Shown: one piece after another, positions 16,088 to 23,820 of the stretch
Layout: each line of letters starts with the position of its first letter
How positions within the stretch are numbered: the first letter of the stretch is position 1
From: Streptococcus henryi DSM 19005
GTDB lineage: Bacteria; Bacillota; Bacilli; Lactobacillales; Streptococcaceae
NCBI RefSeq assembly: GCF_000376985.1
Contig: NZ_AQYA01000031.1
Span: 1-64,000, forward strand
Reading direction: 5' to 3'
Length of the DNA: 64,000 nt
The notes under the pieces: generated by a model
Database searches by the model: none
What the model was told of the DNA's origin: nothing
The model's input: the letters and a program-made list of their open reading frames with translations, nothing else
Position numbers and translations under genes: made by a program

Positions 16088-17356
16088 ATGCAAAATAATC
16101 TCGCGCTTCGTATGCGCCCCAAAACGATTGACCAGGTTATTGGTCAGCAGCACCTGGTTGGTCAGGGAAAAATTATCCGCCGCATGGTTGAGGCCAACAT
16201 GCTCTCTTCTATGATTCTCTACGGTCCTCCCGGAATCGGGAAGACCTCAATCGCTAGCGCTATCGCAGGGACGACTAAGTATGCCTTTAGAACCTTCAAC
16301 GCCACTACTGACAGTAAGAAGCGGCTGCAAGAAATTGCCGAGGAAGCTAAGTTTTCCGGCGGTTTAGTTCTTCTCCTGGATGAAATCCACCGCCTAGACA
16401 AAACCAAACAAGACTTTCTCCTGCCTCTCTTAGAAAATGGAAATATCAGTATGATAGGGGCAACAACAGAGAATCCTTTTTTCTCTGTGACACCTGCCAT
16501 CAGAAGCCGGGTGCAAATTTTTGAACTGGAGCCCCTCTCTAATGAAGATGTCAAAAAAGCCATCAGCACTGCTCTTTCTGATAAAGAGCGCGGTTTTGAT
16601 TTTGAGGTCAAACTAGATGACAAAGCATTGGATTTCATTGCGACAGCTACCAACGGAGACCTCAGGTCTGCCTTTAACTCTCTTGATTTAGCAGTCATGT
16701 CTACTCAGGCAGACCAGGACGGCAGCCGCCACATCAGTTTAGACATCGTCGAAAATAGCCTCCAGCGCAGCTATATTACCATGGATAAGGACGGTGATGG
16801 CCACTATGATGTCCTGTCCGCCCTACAGAAATCCATTCGCGGATCTGATGTTAACGCCAGCCTTCACTATGCTGCTAGGCTGATTGAAGCTGGAGACCTG
16901 CCTAGTCTGGCTCGCCGTCTGACTGTCATTGCCTATGAGGATATTGGCCTTGCTAACCCCGAAGCCCAGATTCACACCGTGACTGCCCTTGAGGCCGCCA
17001 AACAGATTGGCTTTCCTGAAGCCCGTATCCTGATTGCCAATGTTGTCATTGATTTAGCGCTCTCACCCAAGTCCAATTCCGCTTATGAGGCTATGGACAA
17101 AGCTATCGCTGACCTTCATAAGAGTGGTAATCTTCCTATCCCTCGTCACCTACGAGACGGCCACTATGCAGGAAGCAAGGAGCTTGGCAATGCTCAAGAC
17201 TATAAATACCCTCATGCTTATCCTGAGAAATGGGTTAAACAGCAATACCTGCCAGATAAATTGGTCGGTAAAAACTACTTCCAACCTAATGAAACTGGAA
17301 AATATGAGCGAGCTTTAGGAGCTAATAAAGACCGAATTGACAAGCTTTCACAATAA
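16088..17356 (+). CDS. rarA: Replication-associated recombination protein RarA (MgsA)
   Basis: 422 residues. AAA+ ATPase of the clamp-loader group acting at stalled forks. Marks: N-terminal LALRMRPKTIDQVIGQQHLVG, Walker A YGPPGIGKTS near residue 45, Walker B LLLLDEIHRLDKTKQD near 95, sensor 1 GATTENPFFSVTPAIRSR near 126, and the C-terminal tetramerisation and SAFE region with YPHAYPEKWVKQQYLP near 375. Divergent from the DUF3013 gene. A cre-like site and the 6S RNA promoter follow it. Confidence 0.93.
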   Translation: MQNNLALRMRPKTIDQVIGQQHLVGQGKIIRRMVEANMLSSMILYGPPGIGKTSIASAIAGTTKYAFRTFNATTDSKKRLQEIAEEAKFSGGLVLLLDEIHRLDKTKQDFLLPLLENGNISMIGATTENPFFSVTPAIRSRVQIFELEPLSNEDVKKAISTALSDKERGFDFEVKLDDKALDFIATATNGDLRSAFNSLDLAVMSTQADQDGSRHISLDIVENSLQRSYITMDKDGDGHYDVLSALQKSIRGSDVNASLHYAARLIEAGDLPSLARRLTVIAYEDIGLANPEAQIHTVTALEAAKQIGFPEARILIANVVIDLALSPKSNSAYEAMDKAIADLHKSGNLPIPRHLRDGHYAGSKELGNAQDYKYPHAYPEKWVKQQYLPDKLVGKNYFQPNETGKYERALGANKDRIDKLSQ

Positions 17357-17375
17357 TATCTTAACAGTTGTCAGG

Positions 17376-17389
17376 CGCAAACGTTTACA
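17376..17389 (-). promoter_or_regulatory. cre-like site between rarA and 6S RNA
   Basis: Minus-strand TGTAAACGTTTGCG fits the cre consensus at 13 of 14 positions. It lies about 20-30 bp upstream of the -35 of the 6S RNA promoter, so it could tie 6S RNA to carbon state; it could also be fortuitous. Confidence 0.45.
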
Positions 17390-17407
17390 GAAAATTCACT
17401 TTCCCCC

Positions 17408-17435
17408 TTGAAATTTTTCTAAAAAGTGGTATCAT
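17408..17435 (+). promoter_or_regulatory. Promoter of 6S RNA (and tRNA-Lys)
   Basis: TTGAAA (17408-17413), 16 bp, TATCAT (17430-17435). Predicted start near 17442. Confidence 0.65.
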
Positions 17436-17441
17436 AAGTAC

Positions 17442-17633
17442 ATAGATAAATTGCTGTGGCATACGAATTCACATCAATGTGTTGACCGACTATTTTTTTG
17501 TATTTTCGGGAAACAAAAGTCTTTCATCAGTATGCATGCCGTTACACCCGGAAGCAACTAAGATGAAGCGAGTTGCCCACCTGCTTAATTGCGCGGGTTC
17601 AATACAAAACGTGAATCACCGGTGCCAATACAG
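17442..17633 (+). ncRNA. ssrS: 6S RNA candidate
   Basis: About 190 nt without a reading frame, directly upstream of tRNA-Lys. The ends pair as GCTGT-GGCA (17453 region) with TGCC-AAT-ACAGC (17622-17634), giving the closing stem; inside are GTTACACCCGG and CGGGTTCAATAC, which pair to leave a large internal bulge, the architecture of 6S RNA that mimics an open promoter and binds sigma-A RNA polymerase. I assign it from structure and from my recollection that streptococcal 6S lies next to tRNA-Lys; a covariance search (RF00013) would settle it. Confidence 0.7.
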
Positions 17634-17639
17634 CTTCCT

Positions 17640-17712
17640 CCTCTCTTAGCTCAGTTGGTAGAGCAGTGGACTCTTAATCCATGGGTCGTAGGTTCGAGTC
17701 CTACAGGGAGGA
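17640..17712 (+). tRNA. tRNA-Lys (anticodon CUU)
   Basis: 73 nt. Acceptor CCTCTCT pairs with AGGGAGG, D-arm GCTC/GAGC, anticodon loop CTCTTAA giving CUU, T-arm GTAGG-TTCGAGT-CCTAC, discriminator A. The CCA end is not encoded. It begins a few bases after the 6S RNA end, with no separate promoter visible, so both probably come from one transcript. Confidence 0.95.
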
Positions 17713-17724
17713 TTGTTTTACCTA

Positions 17725-17754
17725 AAAAACGTTGATAGCAATCAACGTTTTTTT
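17725..17754 (+). terminator. Terminator after tRNA-Lys
   Basis: AACGTTGAT and ATCAACGTT pair and are followed by a run of T. Confidence 0.85.
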
Positions 17755-17943
17755 GTTGGAATTGAATTGATATCTATAGAACATCTAACTAATCATCATT
17801 TTATTTTAGTAATATTATAGTGACCCTCATACTATCACTACTGAAGAATCACAACATTTACATTTTATGATAGAATATGTAATGTATCATATTTACAGAT
17901 TATAATCTTAAATACTAGTGTTTTTTGGAAGTTAGGAGGCTAT

Positions 17944-18894
17944 ATGGACCTTGATCAATTTTTAATGACTGAAACTGAGCATGAACGTTTACAACGCGTT
18001 GCAGGCTTCATTCCTGATGTCAGTGATACTGAAATCCAAAATGGAGTCATGCAATTACCTTCCCGGCTCTTCTTTGATAATAAGGATATCCATATCTCAA
18101 AGCATAGTCGTTATGCCGACTACCCTGAACACTCTCACCAATTTTTGGAACTCAACTATATGTACAAAGGAAGTTGTCACCAAATGATTAACGGGAAAGA
18201 GTATGATTTACATGAAGGTGATATTCTTTTAATGGATGCAGGTAGTCGACAAGCTATCTCTGCTCTTGGAAAGAATGATATTCTAATCAATATCCTCTTT
18301 CAAAATAACAGTGTCTCCCTTGATTGGCTTTCTCGATTACAAGGACAGAATAGTTTACTTTATCAGCTACTTCTAGCTAATTCGACCGAACACCATCTAA
18401 ATAATTACTTGATTTTACCTACAAAGAATAATACTCATGTTCAGACTATCATAAAACAGATGATGACTGAATATTTCATTCCACGTGATTTTTCTCAACA
18501 GATTATCAGTCAATATCTACCAATTCTATTTTATGAATTGGCACGTTCAATGGAATCTATTAGTACAAGTAAGAAGATTAACTTAGAGGAAACACCTTAT
18601 TTGCAAGTACTCCGATTGATAGATGAAGAATTTCAAACACTTTCACTATCTTCACTGGCAGATAGGCTCAATTTCAATAAAAACTATCTCAGCAATTTGA
18701 TTAAAGAGCAATCTGGTAAAACATTTACTCAGTTAATCACACAAAGAAAATTGATGAAAGCTCAGCTATTGCTCCAATCAACCCGTATGCCAATCTACGA
18801 GATTGCACTTGAGGTTGGCTTCTCAAACAAAACCTATTTCTACGACAAGTATCGTGAACACTTTGGTCACTCACCTCGTGAAGAAAGAAAATAA
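17944..18894 (+). CDS. AraC-family regulator with cupin sensor domain
   Basis: 316 residues. N-terminal cupin-type sugar-sensing domain (about 60-125: HSRYADYPEHSHQFLELNYMY, then GKEYDLHEGDILLMDAGSRQAI) and C-terminal AraC/XylS double helix-turn-helix (about 215-313: LSSLADRLNFNKNYLSNLIKEQSGKTF and IYEIALEVGFSNKTYFYDKYREHFGHSPREE). Similar in plan to the regulators at 45870 and 53469. It converges on fucO, sharing the terminator region, and could control fucO or the rhamnose genes. AGGAGG precedes the ATG. Ligand unknown. Confidence 0.85.
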   Translation: MDLDQFLMTETEHERLQRVAGFIPDVSDTEIQNGVMQLPSRLFFDNKDIHISKHSRYADYPEHSHQFLELNYMYKGSCHQMINGKEYDLHEGDILLMDAGSRQAISALGKNDILINILFQNNSVSLDWLSRLQGQNSLLYQLLLANSTEHHLNNYLILPTKNNTHVQTIIKQMMTEYFIPRDFSQQIISQYLPILFYELARSMESISTSKKINLEETPYLQVLRLIDEEFQTLSLSSLADRLNFNKNYLSNLIKEQSGKTFTQLITQRKLMKAQLLLQSTRMPIYEIALEVGFSNKTYFYDKYREHFGHSPREERK

Positions 18895-18907
18895 TAGATA
18901 TTACTAA

Positions 18908-18935
18908 AAGCCACCAAGGAAATTCTAGGTGGCTT
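18908..18935. terminator. Bidirectional terminator between AraC gene and fucO
   Basis: AAGCCACC and GGTGGCTT pair around a 12-nt loop between two convergent genes. Confidence 0.65.
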
Positions 18936-18959
18936 CAATCATTTCAGCAAAAAATTTTT

Positions 18960-20111
18960 TTAGAAAAGTTCTTTATAGAAGGCAATGGTTTCTTCAAGTG
19001 TTGGCATGAATGGGTTACCTGGTGCACAGGCATCAATCAAAGCGTTTTTAGAAAGGTATTCGAAGTCAAATTCTTCTTCCTTGATATCAAGTTCAGTCAA
19101 TTTCTTAGGAATACCAACTGTTTCAGACAGTTTTTCGATTTCAGCGATGGCGTAATCAGCGCATTCTTGGTCAGATTTATCTTCTACATGTAAGCCAAGA
19201 GCTTTGGCAACATTACGGAAGGCTGCTGGTACGCGTTTGGCATTTTCTTTTTCAACAATTGGGAGAATCATAGCACAGCAGACACCATGTGGCAATTTAT
19301 AAACTGCTCCAAGTTGGTGAGCCATTGAGTGCACATAACCAAGCCCTGCATTATTAAAGGCCATACCGCCAAGGAAAATAGCATTTACCATAGCTTCACG
19401 GGCTTCGATGTCCTGGCCATTTGCTACCGCACGTGGAAGGTATTCTTTGATGAGTTCAATAGCGCCAATTGACAATTTTTTAGTAACGTCGTAGGCACCT
19501 GGTGTTACCAAGGCTTCAATAGCGTGGGTCAATGCATCCATACCAGTTGCTGCAGTAAGATCTGCTGGTTTAGACAACATGAGTTCAGGGTCATTAACGG
19601 ACATGAGAGCAAGACTGTTCTTGTCTACCATAACCATTTTGACCTTACGTTCTTCATCTGTGATAACGTAGTTAATAGTGATTTCAGCTGAAGTACCTGC
19701 GGTTGTATTGATAGCAACAACTGGCAGACCTTTGTTTGCTGATTTGTGAAGGCCTTCAAGTTCTTGCGGAGTTACATCATTTGTTGCCATGACTGAAATA
19801 CAGCTAGCAGCATCTTGAGGTGAACCACCACCAACTGAGATGATGAAATCACAGTCATTATCCTTCAAGACAGCCAAACCATCATAGACATTTTTACAAG
19901 TTGGATTAGGCTCAACATCTTTAAAGACAACATAATCAATACCTTCTGCATCAAGAGGGGCAACAACTTTAGTCAAGATATCACTTGACGCAATAAAGTG
20001 GTCTGTTACCAAAAGAGCTTTTTTGTAGCCCAATTCTTTGATGTGACCACCAATTTCATTAACAACGCCACGACCAATAAGGTTGACTGCAGGAACATAA
20101 AATACTGACAT
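18960..20111 (-). CDS. fucO: Lactaldehyde reductase / 1,2-propanediol oxidoreductase FucO-like
   Basis: 383 residues from MSVFYVPAVNLIG, close to the usual 382. Iron-dependent group III alcohol dehydrogenase; reduces L-lactaldehyde from RhaD to 1,2-propanediol with NADH. Marks: VGGGSPQDAASCI near 95 (NAD site), NTTAGTSAEITINYVITDEE near 138, GMDALTHAIEALVT near 190 and GYVHSMAHQLGAVYKLPHGV near 258 with iron-binding His residues. AAAGGA lies 9 nt before this ATG; an in-frame ATG seven codons upstream lacks a ribosome site. A cre-like TGTAAACGAT site lies in the promoter, like rhaB and the GPH-GH3-GH78 operon, supporting a rhamnose role. Confidence 0.82.
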   Translation of the reverse strand: MSVFYVPAVNLIGRGVVNEIGGHIKELGYKKALLVTDHFIASSDILTKVVAPLDAEGIDYVVFKDVEPNPTCKNVYDGLAVLKDNDCDFIISVGGGSPQDAASCISVMATNDVTPQELEGLHKSANKGLPVVAINTTAGTSAEITINYVITDEERKVKMVMVDKNSLALMSVNDPELMLSKPADLTAATGMDALTHAIEALVTPGAYDVTKKLSIGAIELIKEYLPRAVANGQDIEAREAMVNAIFLGGMAFNNAGLGYVHSMAHQLGAVYKLPHGVCCAMILPIVEKENAKRVPAAFRNVAKALGLHVEDKSDQECADYAIAEIEKLSETVGIPKKLTELDIKEEEFDFEYLSKNALIDACAPGNPFMPTLEETIAFYKELF

Positions 20112-20162
20112 AGGAATAAGTCCTTTCTTCATATTGGGGCAAAGCCCATTTTATAGATTTTT

Positions 20163-20176
20163 AGAAATCGTTTACA
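20163..20176 (-). promoter_or_regulatory. cre-like / rhamnose-group site upstream of fucO
   Basis: Minus-strand TGTAAACGATTTCT. Matches cre except A at the Y position. The same TGTAAACGAT core, with the same deviation, is at 53403 and 58259. Confidence 0.6.
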
Positions 20177-20281
20177 ATGTTATTTTATCATTTGCTCATT
20201 TAATCACAATATCAAATTCTATTACATTTTGGATCAAAAATACAGGTAAAAAAAGATTAAATAATCTTCCTAAATTTCCTT

Positions 20282-20623
20282 TTAAAATGGAAGCTCATTT
20301 TCATTAACCAGTTTACACTGTATTCTTTCATCTTGAGTTTTTTGTGATTTGATTCGTATCTCTAGGTGCTTTATCAGTTCAAGTTCCTTTGAAGAAAAAC
20401 CAGGAAAATTCAGGATTTGTTTGCTAGAATATCTTGCCAAATCCTCTGCACTGTAGATTTGTTTACGAGCCAGTGTTCCCTTTGCTTTTTTGGATAGCTG
20501 AGCTTTTAAACTATCAAAGGAATCTTGGTCAAATCCAACAAGTTCTTGGCTTATTGGGTCCCAGATAAGCTCTACTCCCCCATAATCATCTGCAGTCAAG
20601 TTAGCTCTCTTACTTTCAAACAT
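20282..20623 (-). CDS. Small protein with RNA-polymerase alpha-CTD-like helix-hairpin-helix
   Basis: 113 residues, unknown function. Residues about 54-90 (QIYSAEDLARYSSKQILNFP then GFSSKELELIKHLEIR) resemble the helix-hairpin-helix fold of the RNA polymerase alpha C-terminal domain (Y.v.eLa..s...Ll...g.g.ksl..i...l), usable for nucleic-acid or protein contact. The N-terminal part (DYGGVELIWDPISQELVGFDQDSFDSLKAQL) is not recognised. Monocistronic; the next gene upstream on this strand ends behind a terminator at 20724-20775. Confidence 0.6.
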   Translation of the reverse strand: MFESKRANLTADDYGGVELIWDPISQELVGFDQDSFDSLKAQLSKKAKGTLARKQIYSAEDLARYSSKQILNFPGFSSKELELIKHLEIRIKSQKTQDERIQCKLVNENELPF

Positions 20624-20723
20624 TCAACACCTCACTAATCCTGATTATTCTAGCTTGATTGTAACAGTTTGAAGGATAATTGCAAGGAAAAATGGAATCT
20701 AGCTGACTCTTTTCAGACATTAT

Positions 20724-20775
20724 AAAACACTCCCTTGTTTTTAGGTAATATCCTGAGACACAAGGGAGTGTTTTT
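20724..20775 (-). terminator. Terminator of GPH-GH78 operon
   Basis: AAACACTCCCTTG and CAAGGGAGTGTTT form a long perfect stem with T-rich flanks on both strands. The 103-bp element copy 3 is joined to its right arm. Confidence 0.8.
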
Positions 20776-20879
20776 ATACTCAATGAAAATCAAAATCAGA
20801 CGAGGAAGTGAGACGAAGGCAGTACTAGGGTACGGCAAGTCGAAACTGACGATGTATCATTTTGATTTTCGAAGAGTAT
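20776..20879. repeat. About 103-bp intergenic element, copy 3
   Basis: ATACTCAATGAAAATCAAAAT at the left and ATTTTGATTTTCGAAGAGTAT at the right are inverted repeats; interior matches copy 1 closely. Its left end abuts a terminator T-run and its right end abuts the stop codon of a gene fragment. Confidence 0.8.
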
Positions 20880-21020
20880 TAGTCTACCGTCACGATGACA
20901 CGACGATAGGTTTTTAAAGGAAGTGCAACTTTGTTCTGAACTTCTAAAATCAGGTGGATGCTATCTCCTGATTTAGCATCTGCTGGCACGGTAAAGCTCA
21001 CAGCTTCTGCGTCAGCATTT
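20879..21020 (-). pseudogene. C-terminal remnant of a DUF1593 (Sde182-like) protein
   Basis: The minus strand reads about 46 codons, NADAEAVSFTVPADAKSGDS then IHLILEVQNKVALPLKTYRR and VIVTVD, before TAA at 20881-20879. The pattern 'sFtvP......lHliLEV.d...p.LtrYrRVivtV' is the C-terminal Ig-like end of DUF1593/Sde182-type putative glycosidases (nucleoside-hydrolase-like). No upstream coding part remains: an in-frame stop lies just before and the GH78 gene ends only a few bases away at 21027. A deletion probably removed most of the gene. Confidence 0.55.
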
Positions 21021-21026
21021 TATATC

Positions 21027-23750
21027 CTAAATCTCCTGCTTATTAAGCTGGTCAATAACTGCTTCATAGAGCGGTCTTGCTTCAGGTGCCGCACCTAGGA
21101 CTTCAACCAAGGTCATGCCTCTAGCCATGTCAATCATAGGATTGTCAAGCATGCCTGGTGCCATTTGGTTAAACATTGCCACCGCTAATGGTTGCTCCAG
21201 AATGTCTCCGAAAGTACTTTCCAAACTAAAGCGTAGGAGGGTTAAATCTGTGGTCGTTTCATATTCATGATGATACTGTCCGGAACCAAGTGTAATGACT
21301 TCTTCTTTTTCTGGCAGATAAAGCTGGGCTGTCGTATTGGCTGGAACTGTCACATCAACGATAATTTGGCCATTTCGACAAATCCAGTGACTTGAAATCT
21401 CTCCATAAGGTGTTTCCAAAGTAGCTGTCACCTCATCCATCCCTTTGACAAAAAGCGGCTTGATGGCAAAGGTCTTATAACCTGGAGATGTTTGATTAAT
21501 ACCCGCAACCTTGCGATAGAGCCAGTAACCAATAGAACCATAGGCATAGTGGTTAAGAGAATTCATACCAGACTCATCAAAGGTTCCGTCTGGTTTAATA
21601 GAGTTCCAGCGTTCCCAAATGGTGGTTGCCCCCATATTAACAGCATAGAGCCAGGATGGGTAGTCCTCACGCATAAGAAGTGTTCCTGCCACATCATGGG
21701 CACCATTTTCTGACAAGGCATGATTGATGTAAGGTGTCCCCACAAAGCCAGTGGCCAAATGATTCTTATGATTTTCGATATTGGTCACCAAGGTCTTGAG
21801 GATGCGCTCACGGTCCTCAGGTCTTGCCAAATTGAAATATAGTGAGAGAATAGCACCTGTCTGTGTTTCGCTAACGATACGGCCTGTTTTGGTGTAGTAT
21901 TCATCTTGGAAAGCTGCTAGCACCTTATCATAGAGTTCTTTGTAGGCCACTGCTTCTTTTTCCTTGCCCAATAGCTGAGCTGTTTGACTGACAAGGTCTG
22001 TCACATAGAGATAGTAGGCATTGGCAATCAAATACTTGTCTGTAGCCCCTGTACGGTCTGCACTCTCTTCCTTATCCAAAGCCAGCCAGTCACCATATTG
22101 AAAACCTGACATCCAAAGGCCATTGTCTTCGGCATGGTTGGTGATGTAATCAACCCATTCATGCATGACTGTCCAAGAATCTTCTAAAACACGAAGGTCA
22201 CCGTAAACTTGATAGACAACCCAAGGCACTACAACTGCCACATCAGACCAGGCAGATGAGCTGTAGGAACCTAGAATATCAGGAACTACGTGTGGTACCC
22301 CTTTTTCAAGAGAGGAATCGGCTGCCACATCCTTCATCCATTTACTGAAGAATGGTGCTACATTGTAGTTGTAAGCAGCGGTCCAAGAGAAGACCTGGGC
22401 ATCCCCTGTCCAGCCTAAACGTTCATCACGCTGCGGGCAATCTGTCGGCACATCTAAGAAGTTGCCACGCTGTCCCCAGCGGATGTTGCTCTGGAGTTGA
22501 TTAATCTTAGGATTTGAAGTGGTGAAAGTTCCTGTTTGCTTCATGTCTGAATGAAGGACACAGGCTGTAAAGTTGGCATCAGCATCTTCAAAACCAGTAA
22601 TTCTGATATAGCGGAAGCCATGGAAGGTAAAGTGAGGACGGAAAACTTGCTCAGTCCCATCACAGATATAGGTATCAACAGAAACCGCCTGACGCAAGGT
22701 TTCCTTATAAAAATTACCATCCTTATCAAGAACTTCTGCATGTTCAACCACCAATTTTTGACCTGCTTTGCCCTTGACCTTAAGCTCAACCCAGCCAGTC
22801 ATGTTTTGACCGAAGTCAAGCAAGCGCTCCCCATTTGGTGCAATAAAGTCTGCGACAACTTCACGGCGTTCTGTAATGCGAACGGGTTCGTTTTCTTGAG
22901 CCACTAGAGTTGTTTTATCAAATGGCAAGACAAGAACATTACCTTTTAGAATTTGAGGTTGATAGCTGTCAATGGTTTCGCCTAGGTAAATTTCGCTGGA
23001 TTTAATAGCACCCGTCTCAACAGACCAAGTTTCATCTGTGGCAATGCTTTCTCTGCTACCATCTTCATAAGTGACATTGAGTTGTAAAAAAGCTCCAACA
23101 TGGTCACCATAGTGGTGGTTTTTCATCTCAAATCCCATGATGCCAGCATACCAGCCTTGACCGACCGTCACAGCAAGTTCATTAGACTCTGATAACTGTT
23201 CCGTCACATCGTAGATTTGATACTGAAGTCGTTTATTGTAAGAGGTCCAGCCTGGTGCAAGGTAGTCTTGCCCCACCTTTTGACCGTTCAATTCCAATTC
23301 ATAAACACCCTGGCTGGTCACATAGACCATAGCTTTCTTCACCTTCTTATCAAGGCTAAAGGCTTTTTTGAAAATAGGCGGTGCTGTCACACTTGCATCA
23401 AAATCATGGCCAATCATTTCTGCAACAAAGTTCTGAGGATCAGAAATACCTGTTGTAAATTGTGTCACTGCTTCTGCAATTTCCCCATGATTGTCTTCAA
23501 CTGTGATTTTGACCTGATAGTTTGTCTCATCTTCTAAGTCAGCGCCAGCATATTCAATTAGAATAGACTGGTCAGACGCAACTCTTCCGCTATCCCATAC
23601 AAGTGAATCACCATTTGAAACAATAACTTGGTAGGCTTTTTGGACAGTGTCATTTTGGTCACTAGCCAATTTCCATGAAAATCGTGGGAGTTTCACAGCT
23701 AAACCGAGAGGCTCTGTCTGGTATTCAATAGTTATATCATAAAGTTTCAT
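21027..23750 (-). CDS. GH78 alpha-L-rhamnosidase (first copy)
   Basis: 907 residues from MKLYDITIEYQ; GGAG lies 7 nt before this ATG, while the frame extends 36 codons upstream without a ribosome site. Plan: N-terminal Ig-like and two beta-sandwich modules (ELELNGQKVGQDYLAPGWTSY, VTVGQGWYAGIMGFE), then the (alpha/alpha)6 catalytic barrel with DCPQRDERLGWTGDAQVF (catalytic acid region) and GATTIWERWNSIKPDG, SLNHYAYGSIGYWLY (base region). No signal peptide: a cytoplasmic enzyme releasing L-rhamnose from small glycosides. The last 60 or so residues (STFGDILEQPLAVAMF...GMTLVEVLG...) are extra to GH78 and resemble the tail of the GH3 at 27761. Cotranscribed with the GPH-IIA symporter. Confidence 0.9.
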   Translation of the reverse strand: MKLYDITIEYQTEPLGLAVKLPRFSWKLASDQNDTVQKAYQVIVSNGDSLVWDSGRVASDQSILIEYAGADLEDETNYQVKITVEDNHGEIAEAVTQFTTGISDPQNFVAEMIGHDFDASVTAPPIFKKAFSLDKKVKKAMVYVTSQGVYELELNGQKVGQDYLAPGWTSYNKRLQYQIYDVTEQLSESNELAVTVGQGWYAGIMGFEMKNHHYGDHVGAFLQLNVTYEDGSRESIATDETWSVETGAIKSSEIYLGETIDSYQPQILKGNVLVLPFDKTTLVAQENEPVRITERREVVADFIAPNGERLLDFGQNMTGWVELKVKGKAGQKLVVEHAEVLDKDGNFYKETLRQAVSVDTYICDGTEQVFRPHFTFHGFRYIRITGFEDADANFTACVLHSDMKQTGTFTTSNPKINQLQSNIRWGQRGNFLDVPTDCPQRDERLGWTGDAQVFSWTAAYNYNVAPFFSKWMKDVAADSSLEKGVPHVVPDILGSYSSSAWSDVAVVVPWVVYQVYGDLRVLEDSWTVMHEWVDYITNHAEDNGLWMSGFQYGDWLALDKEESADRTGATDKYLIANAYYLYVTDLVSQTAQLLGKEKEAVAYKELYDKVLAAFQDEYYTKTGRIVSETQTGAILSLYFNLARPEDRERILKTLVTNIENHKNHLATGFVGTPYINHALSENGAHDVAGTLLMREDYPSWLYAVNMGATTIWERWNSIKPDGTFDESGMNSLNHYAYGSIGYWLYRKVAGINQTSPGYKTFAIKPLFVKGMDEVTATLETPYGEISSHWICRNGQIIVDVTVPANTTAQLYLPEKEEVITLGSGQYHHEYETTTDLTLLRFSLESTFGDILEQPLAVAMFNQMAPGMLDNPMIDMARGMTLVEVLGAAPEARPLYEAVIDQLNKQEI

Positions 23751-23820
23751 ACATTTCTCCATTATTCTTAAAAACAAACAGCAAGGATTGAAAAGCCTCC
23801 TTTCCAACCCTTGTCTGCAT

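Noticed and set aside
18960-20132. fucO start at 20132
   Set aside because: No ribosome site before it, whereas AAAGGA is well placed for the ATG at 20111.
20735-20917. 60-codon frame between GH78 and the small HhH protein
   Set aside because: It lies across a terminator hairpin and repeat copy 3; the same peptide-like string arises from the repeat itself.
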